Assembly (NCBI GenBank): GCA_027532905.1 | Contig: JAPZUA010000001.1 | Location: 599,950-663,949, forward strand | Length of the DNA: 64,000 nt | DNA from: Magnetospirillum sp. | GTDB lineage: Bacteria; Pseudomonadota; Alphaproteobacteria; CACIAM-22H2 | Direction of reading: 5' to 3' | Part shown: in pieces, positions 16,465-25,978 of the stretch | Position numbering within the stretch: the first letter of the stretch is position 1 | Layout of the letters: the number at the start of each line of letters is the position of its first letter | Position numbers and translations under genes: made by a program | The notes under the pieces: generated by a model | The model's input: only the letters and a program-made list of their open reading frames with translations | Databases searched by the model: none | What the model was told of the DNA's origin: nothing

Positions 16465-17534
16465 GCGCCAACGCGTTCGGAACGCTCTTCCGCTTCTCCA
16501 CTTGGGGGGAGAGCCACGGACCGGCCATCGGCGCTGTCGTGGACGGCGTGCCGCCGCGTCTGCCGCTCAGCGCGGCCGACATCCAAAGCTATCTCGATCT
16601 GCGCAAGCCCGGCACGTCGCGCTTCGTGACCCAACGCCGCGAGCCCGACCAGGTCGAAATCCTGTCGGGCGTGTTCGAGGGGCTCACGACCGGCACGCCG
16701 ATTTCGCTGCTGATCCGCAACGAGGACCAGCGCTCCAAAGACTATTCCGAGATCGCCGAGACCTTCCGCCCCGGCCATGCCGACTACACTTACTGGGCCA
16801 AATACGGCATTCGCGACTATCGCGGCGGCGGGCGTTCGTCGGCGCGCGAAACCGCAAGCCGTGTCGCCGCAGGGGCCATCGCGCGGCTGATCTTGGGCAA
16901 GCAGATCGTGCTGCGCGGTGCGGTCGTGCAGATCGGCTCGCACAAGATCGACCGCCGCAATTGGGACTGGGCGCAGACCACACAGAACCCGTTCTGGTGC
17001 CCCGATGCCGCCGCCGCCCAAGCCTGGGAAGGTGTGCTCGACGCCACGCGCAAATCGGGCTCGTCGATCGGCGCCGTAATCGAGATCGTGGCCGAAGGGG
17101 TGCCGCCGGGCTGGGGAGCACCCCTCTACGGCAAGCTCGACAGCGATCTTGCTGCAGCCCTCATGGGCATCAACGCGGTGAAGGGTGTCGAGATCGGCGA
17201 CGGGTTTGCCGCCGCCGAATTGTCGGGCGAGGAAAACGCCGACGAAATGCGCGCGGGCAACGACGGCCCGATCTTCCTGTCGAACCATGCCGGCGGCATT
17301 TTGGGCGGCATTTCCACGGGCCAGGCGATCGTGGCTCGTTTTGCCGTGAAGCCCACAAGCTCGATCCTGTCGGCCCGCCGCACGATCACGACCAAGGGCC
17401 TCGACACGGAAATCTCGACCAAAGGCCGCCACGATCCGTGCGTGGGCTTGCGCGCCGTTCCCGTGGGCGAGGCGATGGTTGCGTGCGTGCTTGCCGACCA
17501 CAAGCTGCGCCATCGCGGCCAAGTCGGGCCGTGA
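16461..17534 (+). CDS. aroC: Chorismate synthase
   Basis: This 357-residue FMN-dependent enzyme converts 5-enolpyruvylshikimate 3-phosphate to chorismate. All three family signatures are present: [17 protein letters not shown] (residues ~11-27), [17 protein letters not shown] (~125-141) and the C-terminal [16 protein letters not shown]. Full family length. The ATG overlaps the fabI TGA and the aroC TGA overlaps the GTG of the next gene (GTGA), giving a tightly coupled four-gene run. Confidence 0.97.
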   Translation: MSANAFGTLFRFSTWGESHGPAIGAVVDGVPPRLPLSAADIQSYLDLRKPGTSRFVTQRREPDQVEILSGVFEGLTTGTPISLLIRNEDQRSKDYSEIAETFRPGHADYTYWAKYGIRDYRGGGRSSARETASRVAAGAIARLILGKQIVLRGAVVQIGSHKIDRRNWDWAQTTQNPFWCPDAAAAQAWEGVLDATRKSGSSIGAVIEIVAEGVPPGWGAPLYGKLDSDLAAALMGINAVKGVEIGDGFAAAELSGEENADEMRAGNDGPIFLSNHAGGILGGISTGQAIVARFAVKPTSSILSARRTITTKGLDTEISTKGRHDPCVGLRAVPVGEAMVACVLADHKLRHRGQVGP

Positions 17535-18109
17535 CTTCGAGCGACGAAAGGCGTGCCGCCGCCGCCGCATTGACCAACGCGGCGCTGGGCAAAACCAAAT
17601 TGCCGCTGCTGGTCGTGCGCCGCTCGCGCCGCCATGCCGGCTTCGGCCTGCTTATGGGCTCGCTGATTTTCGGCTTCGCGGTCGCCGTCGTGTGGTCGGC
17701 GGTCGAAAGCGGCGACGCGATCGGCGGGCCGCTGCTGCTGCTCGCCGTCGCAGCCTGGTACGGCGTGCAGACCGGCAAGATCTTCCGCGACGACAGCCCC
17801 AAACTCGTGATCGAGCGCGCGGGCCTTGCCATGCCGGGCGTCGCCCCCCATCCGATCCCATGGGCGCACATCGGCGAAATCCGCATCGCGACCGGCTTTC
17901 GCGCGCTCGGCGGCGGGCGCATCGATATCGGGCTCGACGTCGAAGCATTCGCGAGCCTCACGCTCGGCCAGCGCTGGATGGGCGATCCCATCGTCAAGCG
18001 CGCGGGCCTGTCGCCCGTCGTGTCGGTGCTGGCCGCAAGCCTCGACACGGACGCACGCAAGATCCTCGACGCCATGCGCCATTACTGGCCGCCCGAGGAC
18101 AGCAACTGA
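17531..18109 (+). CDS. Membrane protein of unknown function with two hydrophobic segments (192 aa)
   Basis: I do not recognise a named family. Residues ~38-58 and ~63-80 form a helical hairpin ([30 protein letters not shown]). The remaining ~110 cytoplasmic residues look like a PH-type beta domain ([27 protein letters not shown]). The GTG start overlaps the aroC stop, and its TGA overlaps the ATG of the nucleoside transporter (TGATG). Co-translation with both suggests a real protein, but its role is unknown. Confidence 0.7.
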   Translation: MTSSDERRAAAAALTNAALGKTKLPLLVVRRSRRHAGFGLLMGSLIFGFAVAVVWSAVESGDAIGGPLLLLAVAAWYGVQTGKIFRDDSPKLVIERAGLAMPGVAPHPIPWAHIGEIRIATGFRALGGGRIDIGLDVEAFASLTLGQRWMGDPIVKRAGLSPVVSVLAASLDTDARKILDAMRHYWPPEDSN

Positions 18110-19359
18110 TGGAACGGCTGCAGGCCGCCTTCGGGCTGTTTGCCCTGCTCGCAATCGCGGCCGCTTTGTCCGAAAATCGCCGCGCCATCGATTGGCGCCG
18201 CGCGGGCCTTGCCTTCGCCGCGAGCATCGCCGCCGCCTTGCTGTTTTTGAAGGTGCCGTTTGCGGCCCAAGCGTTGGGCCTGCTCAATGTGCCGGTGCAA
18301 GCCGTGGCCGACGCCACTCGCGCGGGCACTTCTTTTGTGTTCGGCTATTTGGGCGGCGGGCCGTTGCCGTTCGCCGAAGCTTCGCCGGGCGGGGCGTTTG
18401 TGCTCGCCCTGCAGGCCTTGCCGCTCGTGCTTGTCGTCTCGGCACTCACCACGCTTTTGTTCCATTGGGGCGTCTTGCCGAAGATCGTGCGCGCTCTTTC
18501 GTTCGTGCTCGAGCGCAGCCTCGGCGTGGGCGGAGCCGTAGGCCTTTCGACCGCCGCCAACGTGTTCGTCGGCATGGTCGAAGCGCCCTTGTTCATCCGC
18601 CCGTATCTCGCCCGCCTCACGCGCGGCGAATTGTTCGTCGTGATGGTGGGCGGCATGGCCTCGATCGCGGGCACGGTGATGGTGCTCTACGCAACCATCG
18701 TCGGCCGCGTGGTGCCCGACGCGTTCGGTCATATTCTGGTGGCTTCGCTGCTCTCCGCACCCGTCACGATTCTGATTGGCCGCATCATGGTGCCCGATGC
18801 CGCCGCCACGCGCACGGCGGCAACGCTCGACGCAGGCGAGCCGATCGCCGTCAGCGCGATGGACGCGATCGCCAAGGGCACGTCCGCCGGTCTCGAATTG
18901 CTGCTGAACATCGTTGCGATGCTGATCGTGCTGATCGCGCTCGTGGCACTCGCCAATTCCGCCCTCGGGCTGCTGCCCGAGATCTTCGGCGCCAAGCTCA
19001 CGCTCGAGCGCGCGTTGGGCTGGGTCATGGCGCCGATCTGCTGGCTCATGGGCATTTCCTGGGCCGAAGCCGCAACGGCCGGCGCGCTCATGGGCGTGAA
19101 AACCGTGCTCAACGAGTTCGTGGCCTATGTGCAGCTTGCCAACACGCCCGCCGAAGCGTTATCGGACCGCGCGCGCCTGATCCTCGTCTACGCGCTGTGC
19201 GGCTTCGCCAATTTCGGCTCGCTCGGCATCATGATCGGCGGCCTTACGACGATCGCCCCGCAGCGTCGCGCCGAGATCGTGGCCCTCGGCATGAAATCGC
19301 TGGTCGCGGGCACGCTCGCAACCTGCTTCATGGGTGCGCTCGTGGGCGCGCTTTACTGA
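18109..19359 (+). CDS. Concentrative nucleoside transporter (NupC/CNT family)
   Basis: This 416-residue inner-membrane symporter has about ten hydrophobic segments. CNT hallmarks are present: the GGVG-like GVGGAVGLSTAANVFVGMVEAPLFIRPYL split across residues ~137-165 and, in the C-terminal half, VMAPICWLMGISWAEA, GVKTVLNEFVAY and CGFANFGSLGIMIGG. The NEFVAY and GFANF motifs lie in the nucleoside- and cation-binding core. Nucleoside uptake by proton or sodium symport is expected. It is the last gene of the fabI run and its stop overlaps that of the opposite-strand tlyA. Confidence 0.9.
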   Translation: MERLQAAFGLFALLAIAAALSENRRAIDWRRAGLAFAASIAAALLFLKVPFAAQALGLLNVPVQAVADATRAGTSFVFGYLGGGPLPFAEASPGGAFVLALQALPLVLVVSALTTLLFHWGVLPKIVRALSFVLERSLGVGGAVGLSTAANVFVGMVEAPLFIRPYLARLTRGELFVVMVGGMASIAGTVMVLYATIVGRVVPDAFGHILVASLLSAPVTILIGRIMVPDAAATRTAATLDAGEPIAVSAMDAIAKGTSAGLELLLNIVAMLIVLIALVALANSALGLLPEIFGAKLTLERALGWVMAPICWLMGISWAEAATAGALMGVKTVLNEFVAYVQLANTPAEALSDRARLILVYALCGFANFGSLGIMIGGLTTIAPQRRAEIVALGMKSLVAGTLATCFMGALVGALY

Positions 19360-20090
19360 ATCTTCCGCGCCGCCACCAGAAACTCGCGATTGCCTTCGGG
19401 GCCGAGGATCGGGCTCGGCTCAATGCCCAGCACCGCGAAGCCGAGTGTGGGCAGCCACGCGGCGATGCGCGCGCACACTTCGTCGTGCAACGCCGCATCG
19501 CGCACGACGCCGCCCTTGCCCACGCGCGCGGGACCCACTTCGAATTGCGGCTTTATCAATGCGACGACGCTGCCGCCGATCTTGAGCAATGCCAACGCGG
19601 CAGGCAGCACGGTTTCAAGCCCGATGAAACTTGCGTCGCACACAACCATGTCGACTTGCTCGGGGATTTCGGCCGCACTCAAGCGCCGCGCATTGGTCTT
19701 CTCGAGCACCACGACGCGCGGGTCCGTGCGCAGCTTCCACGCCAACTGCCCCTGCCCGACATCGACCGCATAGACGCGCAACGCCCCGTTCGTGAGCAGC
19801 ACGTCGGTGAAGCCGCCGGTCGACGCCCCCACGTCGATCGCGACGGTGCCCTTGGGATCGAGCGCAAAGTGGGCAAGCGCATGCGCAAGCTTGACGCCGC
19901 CGCGACTGACCCACGGATGCGGCTGCCCGCGTACTTCGATGGCGAGGTCTTCAGCCGTCGGCGTGCCGGGTTTGTCGAGCCGCTTTTCTCCGGAGAAGAC
20001 GAGGCCTGCTAGCACCAGCGCTTGCGCCTTCGCCCGGCTCTCGGCAAGGCCGCGATCGACGAGGATTTGGTCGAGCCGCTTTTTGCTCAC
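19353..20090 (-). CDS. tlyA: TlyA-family rRNA 2'-O-methyltransferase
   Basis: This 245-residue protein has an N-terminal S4 RNA-binding domain ([19 protein letters not shown]) and a C-terminal FtsJ/RrmJ-type methyltransferase with SAM loop [14 protein letters not shown] (~residues 91-104). The K-D-K-E catalytic set is visible in [22 protein letters not shown] and GPEGNREF. Family members methylate 16S and/or 23S rRNA and were once called hemolysin A. The GTG start overlaps the dxs stop (GTGA), the usual alphaproteobacterial xseB-ispA-dxs-tlyA order. Confidence 0.93.
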   Translation of the reverse strand: MSKKRLDQILVDRGLAESRAKAQALVLAGLVFSGEKRLDKPGTPTAEDLAIEVRGQPHPWVSRGGVKLAHALAHFALDPKGTVAIDVGASTGGFTDVLLTNGALRVYAVDVGQGQLAWKLRTDPRVVVLEKTNARRLSAAEIPEQVDMVVCDASFIGLETVLPAALALLKIGGSVVALIKPQFEVGPARVGKGGVVRDAALHDEVCARIAAWLPTLGFAVLGIEPSPILGPEGNREFLVAARKIQ

Positions 20091-22087
20091 GCGCGGGCGG
20101 CGCTGCTCGTACCGGCACCGAGCGCTTCAATCGCGGCCTTGGCGATCGCGGCGGCGTCGAGCCCGGCTTCGGCGTATTGGCGATCCTGCGTGTCGTGGTC
20201 GATCAGGCGGTCGGGCAGCACCAGTGTGCGGATTTTGAGGCCGCGATCGAGAATGCCGGCCGACGCAAAGCCGTGCAGGATCGCCGCACCGAAGCCGCCC
20301 ATCGAACCTTCTTCGACCGTGAGCAGCACCTCGTGTTCGCGCGCAAGGCGCAAAGCGAGATCGAGATCGAGCGGCTTCAGGAAACGCATGTCGGCAAGCG
20401 TGGCGCCGAGGCCGCGCGCGGCCAGAATGTCGGCGGCCTTGGCGCATTCGGCGAGACGTGCACCGAGATTGAGAATGGCGATCTTTCCGCCTTCGCGCAC
20501 GATGCGGCCCTTGCCGATCGCGAGCACGCGGCCGCGTTCGGGCACGGCAACGCCCGTGCCCTCGCCGCGCGGGAAGCGGAAGGCCGACGGGCCGGCATCG
20601 TAGGCCGCCGACGTCGCCACCATGTCGGCGAGTTCGGCTTCGTCGGACGGCGCCATCACCACCATGTCGGGCAGGCAGCCGAGATAGGCAAGATCGTAGG
20701 CCCCGGCATGCGTGGCCCCGTCCGCACCCACAAGGCCCGCACGGTCGATCGCGAAGCGCACGGGGAGTTTCTGCAGCATCACATCGTGCACGAGCTGGTC
20801 GTAGGCGCGCTGCAGGAAGGTGGAATAGATCGCCACGAACGGCTTCAGCCCGTCCGCCGCCATGCCGGCCGCGAACGTGACCGCATGCTGCTCGGCGATG
20901 CCGACGTCGAAGCAGCGTTTGGGAAAGCGCTTGGCGAACAGGTCGAGCCCCGTGCCGGTCGGCATCGCGGCCGTGACGGCGACGATGCGCGGATCGGCAG
21001 CGGCTTCCGCGATCAATGCTTCGGCGAATACTTTGGTGTAGCTGGGAGCCGCCGGCTTCGACGCCTTCGGGCTCGCCTTAAGCGCGCCTGCGTCGCCCAC
21101 CACGAGGTCGAAACTGCCGACGGCGTGATAGCGGTCGGCCGCATCGGCCGGGAACGGATGGCCGCGGCCCTTCTGCGTGACCACGTGAATGAGCACGGGC
21201 CGTTCGTCAGCCGCGTCGCGCACATTGCGCAACACCGGCAGCAGATGTTCGAGATTGTGGCCGTCGATGGGGCCCACATAATAGAAGCCGAGCTGCTCGA
21301 ACAACGTGCCGCCGCCCGCCCCGAAACCGCCCGAGACGAGGCCGCGCGCCAGCTCGTCCGCGCGCTCGACCGCATGGTAGAGCGGGCGCGGCAGATGGCT
21401 TGCCATCTCGCGCGCGAGGCTGCGCAGATTGAGGAACGGCTTCGACGAGATCAGTTTCGAGAGATAGGCACTCATCGCCCCCGTGGGCGGGGCGATCGAC
21501 ATGTCGTTGTCGTTGAGGATCACGATCAGGCGCTGGCGCATCGCACCGGCGTTGTTCATCGCCTCGTAGGCCATGCCGGCCGACATCGCCCCGTCGCCGA
21601 TCACAGCGATCGCGTGGCGACGCGGCGCATCCGCCCCCGCATTCGTTTCAGGGGCCAACATGTCGCGCGCCACGGCCATGCCGAGCGCTGCCGAAATCGA
21701 CGTCGACGAGTGTGCCGCACCGAAAGGATCGAATTCGCTTTCGCTGCGTTTGGTGAAGCCCGACAAGCCGCCGCCCTGGCGCAGCGTGCGAATGCGGTCG
21801 CGTCGGCCCGTGAGGATCTTGTGCGGATAGGCTTGGTGGCCCACATCCCAGATCAGCCGGTCGTGCGGCGTTTCGAACACATGGTGCAAGGCAACGGTGA
21901 GTTCGACCACGCCTAGGCCCGCGCCCAGATGCCCGCCCGTACCCGACACGGCCGCGATCGTCTCGCGGCGCAGCTCGTCGGCAACATGGCGCAGATCGTC
22001 GGCCGACATGCGGCGCAATTCGGCCAGATCGCCCGCGCGGTCGAGGAAAGGGGTCGCCCCCGAATTATGGCCGACGGAAGAGGTCAT
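20087..22087 (-). CDS. dxs: 1-deoxy-D-xylulose-5-phosphate synthase
   Basis: This 666-residue thiamine-diphosphate enzyme condenses pyruvate and glyceraldehyde 3-phosphate in the first MEP-pathway step. Key motifs are [19 protein letters not shown] (residues ~51-69), the ThDP/Mg motif [27 protein letters not shown], the catalytic glutamate in [15 protein letters not shown] and [15 protein letters not shown]. Length is slightly above the typical 620-640, from an N-terminal tail and an Ala/Lys linker near 330. The ATG at 22087 is the natural start; the open frame continues upstream only as a shadow of ispA. Confidence 0.97.
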   Translation of the reverse strand: MTSSVGHNSGATPFLDRAGDLAELRRMSADDLRHVADELRRETIAAVSGTGGHLGAGLGVVELTVALHHVFETPHDRLIWDVGHQAYPHKILTGRRDRIRTLRQGGGLSGFTKRSESEFDPFGAAHSSTSISAALGMAVARDMLAPETNAGADAPRRHAIAVIGDGAMSAGMAYEAMNNAGAMRQRLIVILNDNDMSIAPPTGAMSAYLSKLISSKPFLNLRSLAREMASHLPRPLYHAVERADELARGLVSGGFGAGGGTLFEQLGFYYVGPIDGHNLEHLLPVLRNVRDAADERPVLIHVVTQKGRGHPFPADAADRYHAVGSFDLVVGDAGALKASPKASKPAAPSYTKVFAEALIAEAAADPRIVAVTAAMPTGTGLDLFAKRFPKRCFDVGIAEQHAVTFAAGMAADGLKPFVAIYSTFLQRAYDQLVHDVMLQKLPVRFAIDRAGLVGADGATHAGAYDLAYLGCLPDMVVMAPSDEAELADMVATSAAYDAGPSAFRFPRGEGTGVAVPERGRVLAIGKGRIVREGGKIAILNLGARLAECAKAADILAARGLGATLADMRFLKPLDLDLALRLAREHEVLLTVEEGSMGGFGAAILHGFASAGILDRGLKIRTLVLPDRLIDHDTQDRQYAEAGLDAAAIAKAAIEALGAGTSSAARA

Positions 22088-22095
22088 CGCGCCGC

Positions 22096-23004
22096 TCAGT
22101 TCTGCCGCCGCACGACCCAGCGTGCGAGGGCGCGCAACGCATCGGCCTTGGCGTCGAACATGTCGAGATGGCTTGCGGCTTGGTCGGCCAGCAGCAGCGC
22201 TTGCGCGCGCGCGCGCTCGATGCCGAGGATCGACACGAACGTGGCCTTGCCGAGCGCTTGGTCCTTGCCGGTGGCTTTGCCGGCCGCATCGGCCGAGCCT
22301 TCGGCGTCGATGAGATCGTCCGCGATCTGGAAGGCGAGCCCGAGATCGTGCGCGTAGGCCACCAACGTGTGGCGCATATGGGCGGGCGCTTTGCCGAGGA
22401 TCGCCCCCGACTGGGCGGCAAAGCCGATCAAAGCACCGGTCTTCAGGCGTTGCAGGCGCGTGATCGCACCGATGTCGAGCGTCTGGCCTTCGGCCGACAG
22501 ATCCATCTGCTGGCCGCCGCACATGCCCTCGGCACCCGCCGCGAGCGCCAAGGCGAGCACGAGGTCGGACCGCACGCCCGCATCGCCGTGCGTGAGCGGA
22601 TGGGCCAGCACTTCGAAGGCGCGCGTGAGCAACGCGTCGCCCGCAAGGATCGCGGTCGCCTCGTCGTAGGCTTTGTGCACGGTCGGTCGGCCGCGGCGCA
22701 GATCGTCGTCGTCCATGGCCGGCAAATCGTCGTGCACGAGGCTGTAGCAATGCACGAACTCGATGGCGCAGGCCACGCGCAGCGCGCACGCTTCGTCGAC
22801 GCCGAAGAGCTTGGCGGTTTCCATCACCAGGAACGGCCGCACGCGCTTGCCCCCGCCCAGGCACGCATAGCGCATGGCCTCGTGCAGATCGGCCTCGAAG
22901 CCTTCGCCCTTGGGCAGCAGGGCCTCGAGGGCGCGTTCGATGCGCTGGGCGGTGTCGGCCAGAAGCTGTTCGACGGCAAGCGAAGTGGGCATGGGTGCTG
23001 GCAT
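22096..23004 (-). CDS. ispA: Polyprenyl synthetase, farnesyl-diphosphate synthase type
   Basis: This 302-residue trans-prenyltransferase has the first aspartate-rich motif [17 protein letters not shown] (residues ~95-111) and the second in [16 protein letters not shown] (~225-240). The two-residue insertion in the first motif is characteristic of bacterial type-II farnesyl-diphosphate synthases. [11 protein letters not shown] near residue 50 binds isopentenyl diphosphate. It lies 8 bp before dxs and 18 bp after xseB, so it makes farnesyl diphosphate from the pathway that dxs starts. Geranylgeranyl-diphosphate synthase activity cannot be excluded. Confidence 0.93.
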   Translation of the reverse strand: MPAPMPTSLAVEQLLADTAQRIERALEALLPKGEGFEADLHEAMRYACLGGGKRVRPFLVMETAKLFGVDEACALRVACAIEFVHCYSLVHDDLPAMDDDDLRRGRPTVHKAYDEATAILAGDALLTRAFEVLAHPLTHGDAGVRSDLVLALALAAGAEGMCGGQQMDLSAEGQTLDIGAITRLQRLKTGALIGFAAQSGAILGKAPAHMRHTLVAYAHDLGLAFQIADDLIDAEGSADAAGKATGKDQALGKATFVSILGIERARAQALLLADQAASHLDMFDAKADALRALARWVVRRQN

Positions 23005-23022
23005 GAGGCTGCGGGCCGACCG

Positions 23023-23289
23023 TCAGGCGGCGTCGAACGGTGCGGCCGTCGCCCGGCCCGCCGCGATCTGGATGCTTTCGATGCGCGCACTCGCCTGGGC
23101 GAGTTTGGCTTCGCAATGGCTCTTGAGGGCGGCCCCACGCGCGTAGGCGGCGACCGATTCGTCGAGCTTGCCCTTGCCCTGCTCGAGCGCCCGCACGATG
23201 TCTTCGAGCTCTTTCAAAGCCTCTTCGAACGACATTTTGGCGATGTCGGCGGGGACCGGTTCGGGCGCTTGGCTGGCGGCATTTTTCAT
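23023..23289 (-). CDS. xseB: Exodeoxyribonuclease VII small subunit
   Basis: This 88-residue helical protein carries the family core [20 protein letters not shown] then [13 protein letters not shown]. It binds the large subunit XseA to form exonuclease VII, which degrades single-stranded DNA. Length is typical. The ATG at 23289 gives [15 protein letters not shown]; a longer frame upstream is unlikely. It is the first gene of the isoprenoid block, a conserved linkage in Proteobacteria. Confidence 0.93.
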   Translation of the reverse strand: MKNAASQAPEPVPADIAKMSFEEALKELEDIVRALEQGKGKLDESVAAYARGAALKSHCEAKLAQASARIESIQIAAGRATAAPFDAA

Positions 23290-23430
23290 GGCGCCGTTTA
23301 TAGGCGGGAGGCCGCCCGGAGGCAAGGCGGGGGGTGGGGGCGGAGGCCATGGCCGGTCGCGAGCGCTCGAACCGTCGCTCGACCTTCGCGACTACAGGCG
23401 TATGAATTTCTGAAAAACACGCCTTTCCCG

Positions 23431-23436
23431 TATAAT
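23431..23436 (+). promoter_or_regulatory. Possible -10 element for the low-GC lipoprotein gene
   Basis: A perfect TATAAT sits 79 bp before the lipoprotein ATG, in the first AT-rich stretch after the GC-rich xseB leader. No convincing -35 hexamer is seen at 16-18 bp spacing, so this is only a candidate. Confidence 0.35.
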
Positions 23437-23514
23437 TTTTATTGCGTCGATTGCATCGTCCAAAAGAAGCTCGTGCAAACGTCCGTAAAAAAACCACAAA
23501 AACAGGAGCCCCGC

Positions 23515-24759
23515 ATGCCGACCCGTTTTCTTAAGTTCGCGCCGTGTCTCCTGATTCCGGTTGCGCTGTCAACGGCGGGGTGCGTTACGACGGACAAGAT
23601 CTATTACACCCAAAAACCGCCAGCGAAGAGACTTCAGTCAACAGTTGAGGTCGAGAGCATTAGAGAATACGCCAAGGGGCTAAAGGGCCACTATAGCGAA
23701 CAGATCAATTCCGCGATGACAGAGCAGCGTTGGATCGATATCCCGCTGATCGGGTTGGCCGCTGGGACGCTGGCGTCGGTCGTCTACAAGGGATCGACAG
23801 ATCTGACGATCGGGCTTGGACTCGCGACCGGGGCGGTTGGTGCATATCGGGTCTATGTTTCGCCGCAGACGCGGATTCAAGCTAACCTGAAAGGGTTAAC
23901 TTCAACTGAGTGTGCAATCCAAAATTTTGAGAAACTTGTCGAACTGCTTCCTACAAAAGAAGAAGCTATCCGAGACAAAGTATCAACTCCAGGTAACGCA
24001 GTTGGCAATACTGGCGCCGCGACTGCAGTCACTGGCGCGACAACTGCAAATATCGGAGCCGCACCGGCTACCGGCGGTGCACCGGCAAGCCCTGTTGCCG
24101 CCCCTCCAAATCAAGATAACGCGAATGCCACGAAAAAAATCGTAGCTGGTATCGCAGCAGACGTCCTTAAAGACGACAAGCAACAAGTGTCTAACATTGT
24201 CGATATATCCGAAAACAAAGAGCTAGTCGCTATGTCAATACCTACCGGCATCACGCCCAGTGTTGCAGCGGCTTTCTCTGTTGCGCAGACCGCTTTGCAA
24301 GAAGCCTTCGCTTCCGCCAAAAATGCCCAGCGTATAGCATCAGACGCGTCCGACGCCGTGATTCGCGCACCCGATACTGCTGATAGCGTTTTCTCTGCGA
24401 TCCAAAGCAAAATCCTCCAAATCATAGTAACAGGCACCCAAGATTTAGCTGCCGCTCGTGCAGAGTTGCTAGCGGGCGCCGTCGCGGCGGCACAATTGTC
24501 CTCAAATCGAGACGCGATTCGCAGCGGTACGTTAAATCTGCCTCAAGCGTCACCAGATACGGGACAGTCAAGGACAATCGCGGCGCAGAGGAGCGGAGAC
24601 TCTGCACCTGACCAAGCGACACTAGACGCAAACGCACTTCAAGTGGCGCAAAAAATGGCGCGTTTATCAAATCAACTCTCGGACGCTTCGCGTAATCTCG
24701 CAGATCGTTCCACTCGCGCTCTCACAATTAACGAAACCTTCAAGGCGTGTCCGGTCTAA
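23515..24759 (+). CDS. Putative outer-membrane lipoprotein of unknown family (414 aa, low-GC island)
   Basis: The signal peptide ends in a lipobox STAGC (Cys 23) followed by Val, so outer-membrane sorting is likely. Residues ~82-120 contain two Gly/Ala-rich hydrophobic stretches ([30 protein letters not shown]). Residues ~165-210 are a low-complexity Ala/Thr/Gly/Pro linker, and the C-terminal ~190 residues are helical and Ala-rich. I recognise no domain. A CAGGAG ribosome site lies 8 bp before the ATG. GC content and codon use are clearly lower than both flanks. The next gene, a secreted protease, follows after 48 bp, so the two probably form one operon and may act together at the cell surface. 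Confidence 0.75.
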   Translation: MPTRFLKFAPCLLIPVALSTAGCVTTDKIYYTQKPPAKRLQSTVEVESIREYAKGLKGHYSEQINSAMTEQRWIDIPLIGLAAGTLASVVYKGSTDLTIGLGLATGAVGAYRVYVSPQTRIQANLKGLTSTECAIQNFEKLVELLPTKEEAIRDKVSTPGNAVGNTGAATAVTGATTANIGAAPATGGAPASPVAAPPNQDNANATKKIVAGIAADVLKDDKQQVSNIVDISENKELVAMSIPTGITPSVAAAFSVAQTALQEAFASAKNAQRIASDASDAVIRAPDTADSVFSAIQSKILQIIVTGTQDLAAARAELLAGAVAAAQLSSNRDAIRSGTLNLPQASPDTGQSRTIAAQRSGDSAPDQATLDANALQVAQKMARLSNQLSDASRNLADRSTRALTINETFKACPV

Positions 24760-24807
24760 GAGTAACGTCGGAGAATAGACAATTTTAAAGACGATGAGAG
24801 GATTTCC

Positions 24808-25965
24808 ATGAATAAAAAATTGAAAAAATTTCTGCACTTAGGACTCTTCGTTGGGACGCTGCTAATGAGTTCGATAATTGATCCCTTCGCATCACCCACT
24901 TTTGGCCAGGAGGTAGTAGGGTCGCCAACGTATGTCGTCGAGCGTGTAAACAACTTTCAAATCATTTTTCGGCAACTTGGGAATTTGGAGAATTCACAAT
25001 ATGCAACACCGCTAAACCAGGATTTAGTAAATTATCTCAATCGTATTGGCCGACGATTTTCAAACGGAAGTATTGTTGTCTCCGGTTCATTCAATGAAAT
25101 CTTAAATCTCTGGACGATTTCCAACAGGAATGCCGGTGCAGCACGAGTTGTTGGACCCGGGTCCATAGCCGCTCCAGAGGAGCACATCCCTTGGCAAGTT
25201 GCGCTAATTGACAAGAAGAACTTCAGATCCAATCTGGATTCTCAAAGATGTGGAGGATCTATCCTTGCTCCCACCTGGGTTGTCACCGCTGCACATTGCT
25301 TCAATGGCATTAGAAGAGCCGATTTCGAGGAATCGACATTTGTCGGCTACGGGACAGCAGATTTAGAGAAAGGCAACGTTCAAAAAGTCGAGATCGAGAA
25401 GGTATTTCTTTCGGAAAGATTCGAACACGCCCCCCCGGGAGCGACAGGATCGAGTCAATCTTACCGAAATGACATTGCGCTACTTAAACTTAAAAAACCA
25501 ATCATGCTGAACCAAACTGCAAAGCCAATAAGATACTTACCTGCAAGCGAAGCTGTCCGTCTTGTTCGCGACGGAATGCAGCTTCAAGTATCAGGCTGGG
25601 GACATGTCGTACCCGCCAAGCCCGGCCAAGAACCAAGAATTAGAGCACAAATTGTACGCAGTCCAAATTTACTTTTTACATCTGTCGATGCGATCACGAC
25701 CGAAAGGTGTAGATCGATGCCTTTCGTTGGAGCTCACGCAAGCGATCACTTTGTTTGCGCGCTCGGCTCCGACGGCGGTGATGCATGCACAAACGATTCG
25801 GGGGGTCCGCTCGTTTCTTTTCAACATCCGAGTCGTGAACCGGCACTTGTCGGAATTGTGAGTTTTGGGTTCGGATGTGGGCAACGAGGCATTCCAGGAA
25901 TGTACACCAACGTTGCGCTGCATTTCGATTGGATCAGCCGCATAATTAGCCAAGCTGGCCAATGA
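24808..25965 (+). CDS. Secreted trypsin-like serine protease (S1A) with propeptide
   Basis: This 385-residue protein has a signal peptide (~1-34), a ~80-residue pro-region and a chymotrypsin-fold domain from residue 114. The triad is His163 (VVTAAHC), Asp222 (RNDIALLKL) and Ser331 (NDSGGPL). Arg113 followed by VVGP is the expected zymogen cleavage site (IVGG in trypsin). Asp325 sits at the trypsin 189 position, predicting Arg/Lys specificity. The oxyanion residue before Asp330 is Asn329 instead of the near-universal Gly193. A GAGAGGA ribosome site precedes the ATG. Base composition is low-GC like the lipoprotein gene. Target and activator are unknown. Confidence 0.9.
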   Translation: MNKKLKKFLHLGLFVGTLLMSSIIDPFASPTFGQEVVGSPTYVVERVNNFQIIFRQLGNLENSQYATPLNQDLVNYLNRIGRRFSNGSIVVSGSFNEILNLWTISNRNAGAARVVGPGSIAAPEEHIPWQVALIDKKNFRSNLDSQRCGGSILAPTWVVTAAHCFNGIRRADFEESTFVGYGTADLEKGNVQKVEIEKVFLSERFEHAPPGATGSSQSYRNDIALLKLKKPIMLNQTAKPIRYLPASEAVRLVRDGMQLQVSGWGHVVPAKPGQEPRIRAQIVRSPNLLFTSVDAITTERCRSMPFVGAHASDHFVCALGSDGGDACTNDSGGPLVSFQHPSREPALVGIVSFGFGCGQRGIPGMYTNVALHFDWISRIISQAGQ

Positions 25966-25978
25966 ATCCCGAGCTTCC

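Noticed and set aside
20087..23497. 1136-residue open frame joining ispA, xseB and dxs regions
   Set aside because: The frame is dxs only from 22087 downward; the upstream part is an out-of-frame shadow of ispA and xseB.
22168..23514. N-terminal extension of the lipoprotein frame back into ispA
   Set aside because: A perfect signal peptide with lipobox and ribosome site starts at 23515; upstream sequence is antisense to ispA.
23290..25978. Insertion sequence or prophage around the low-GC genes
   Set aside because: No transposase, integrase, terminal inverted repeats or tRNA attachment site could be seen at the edges.
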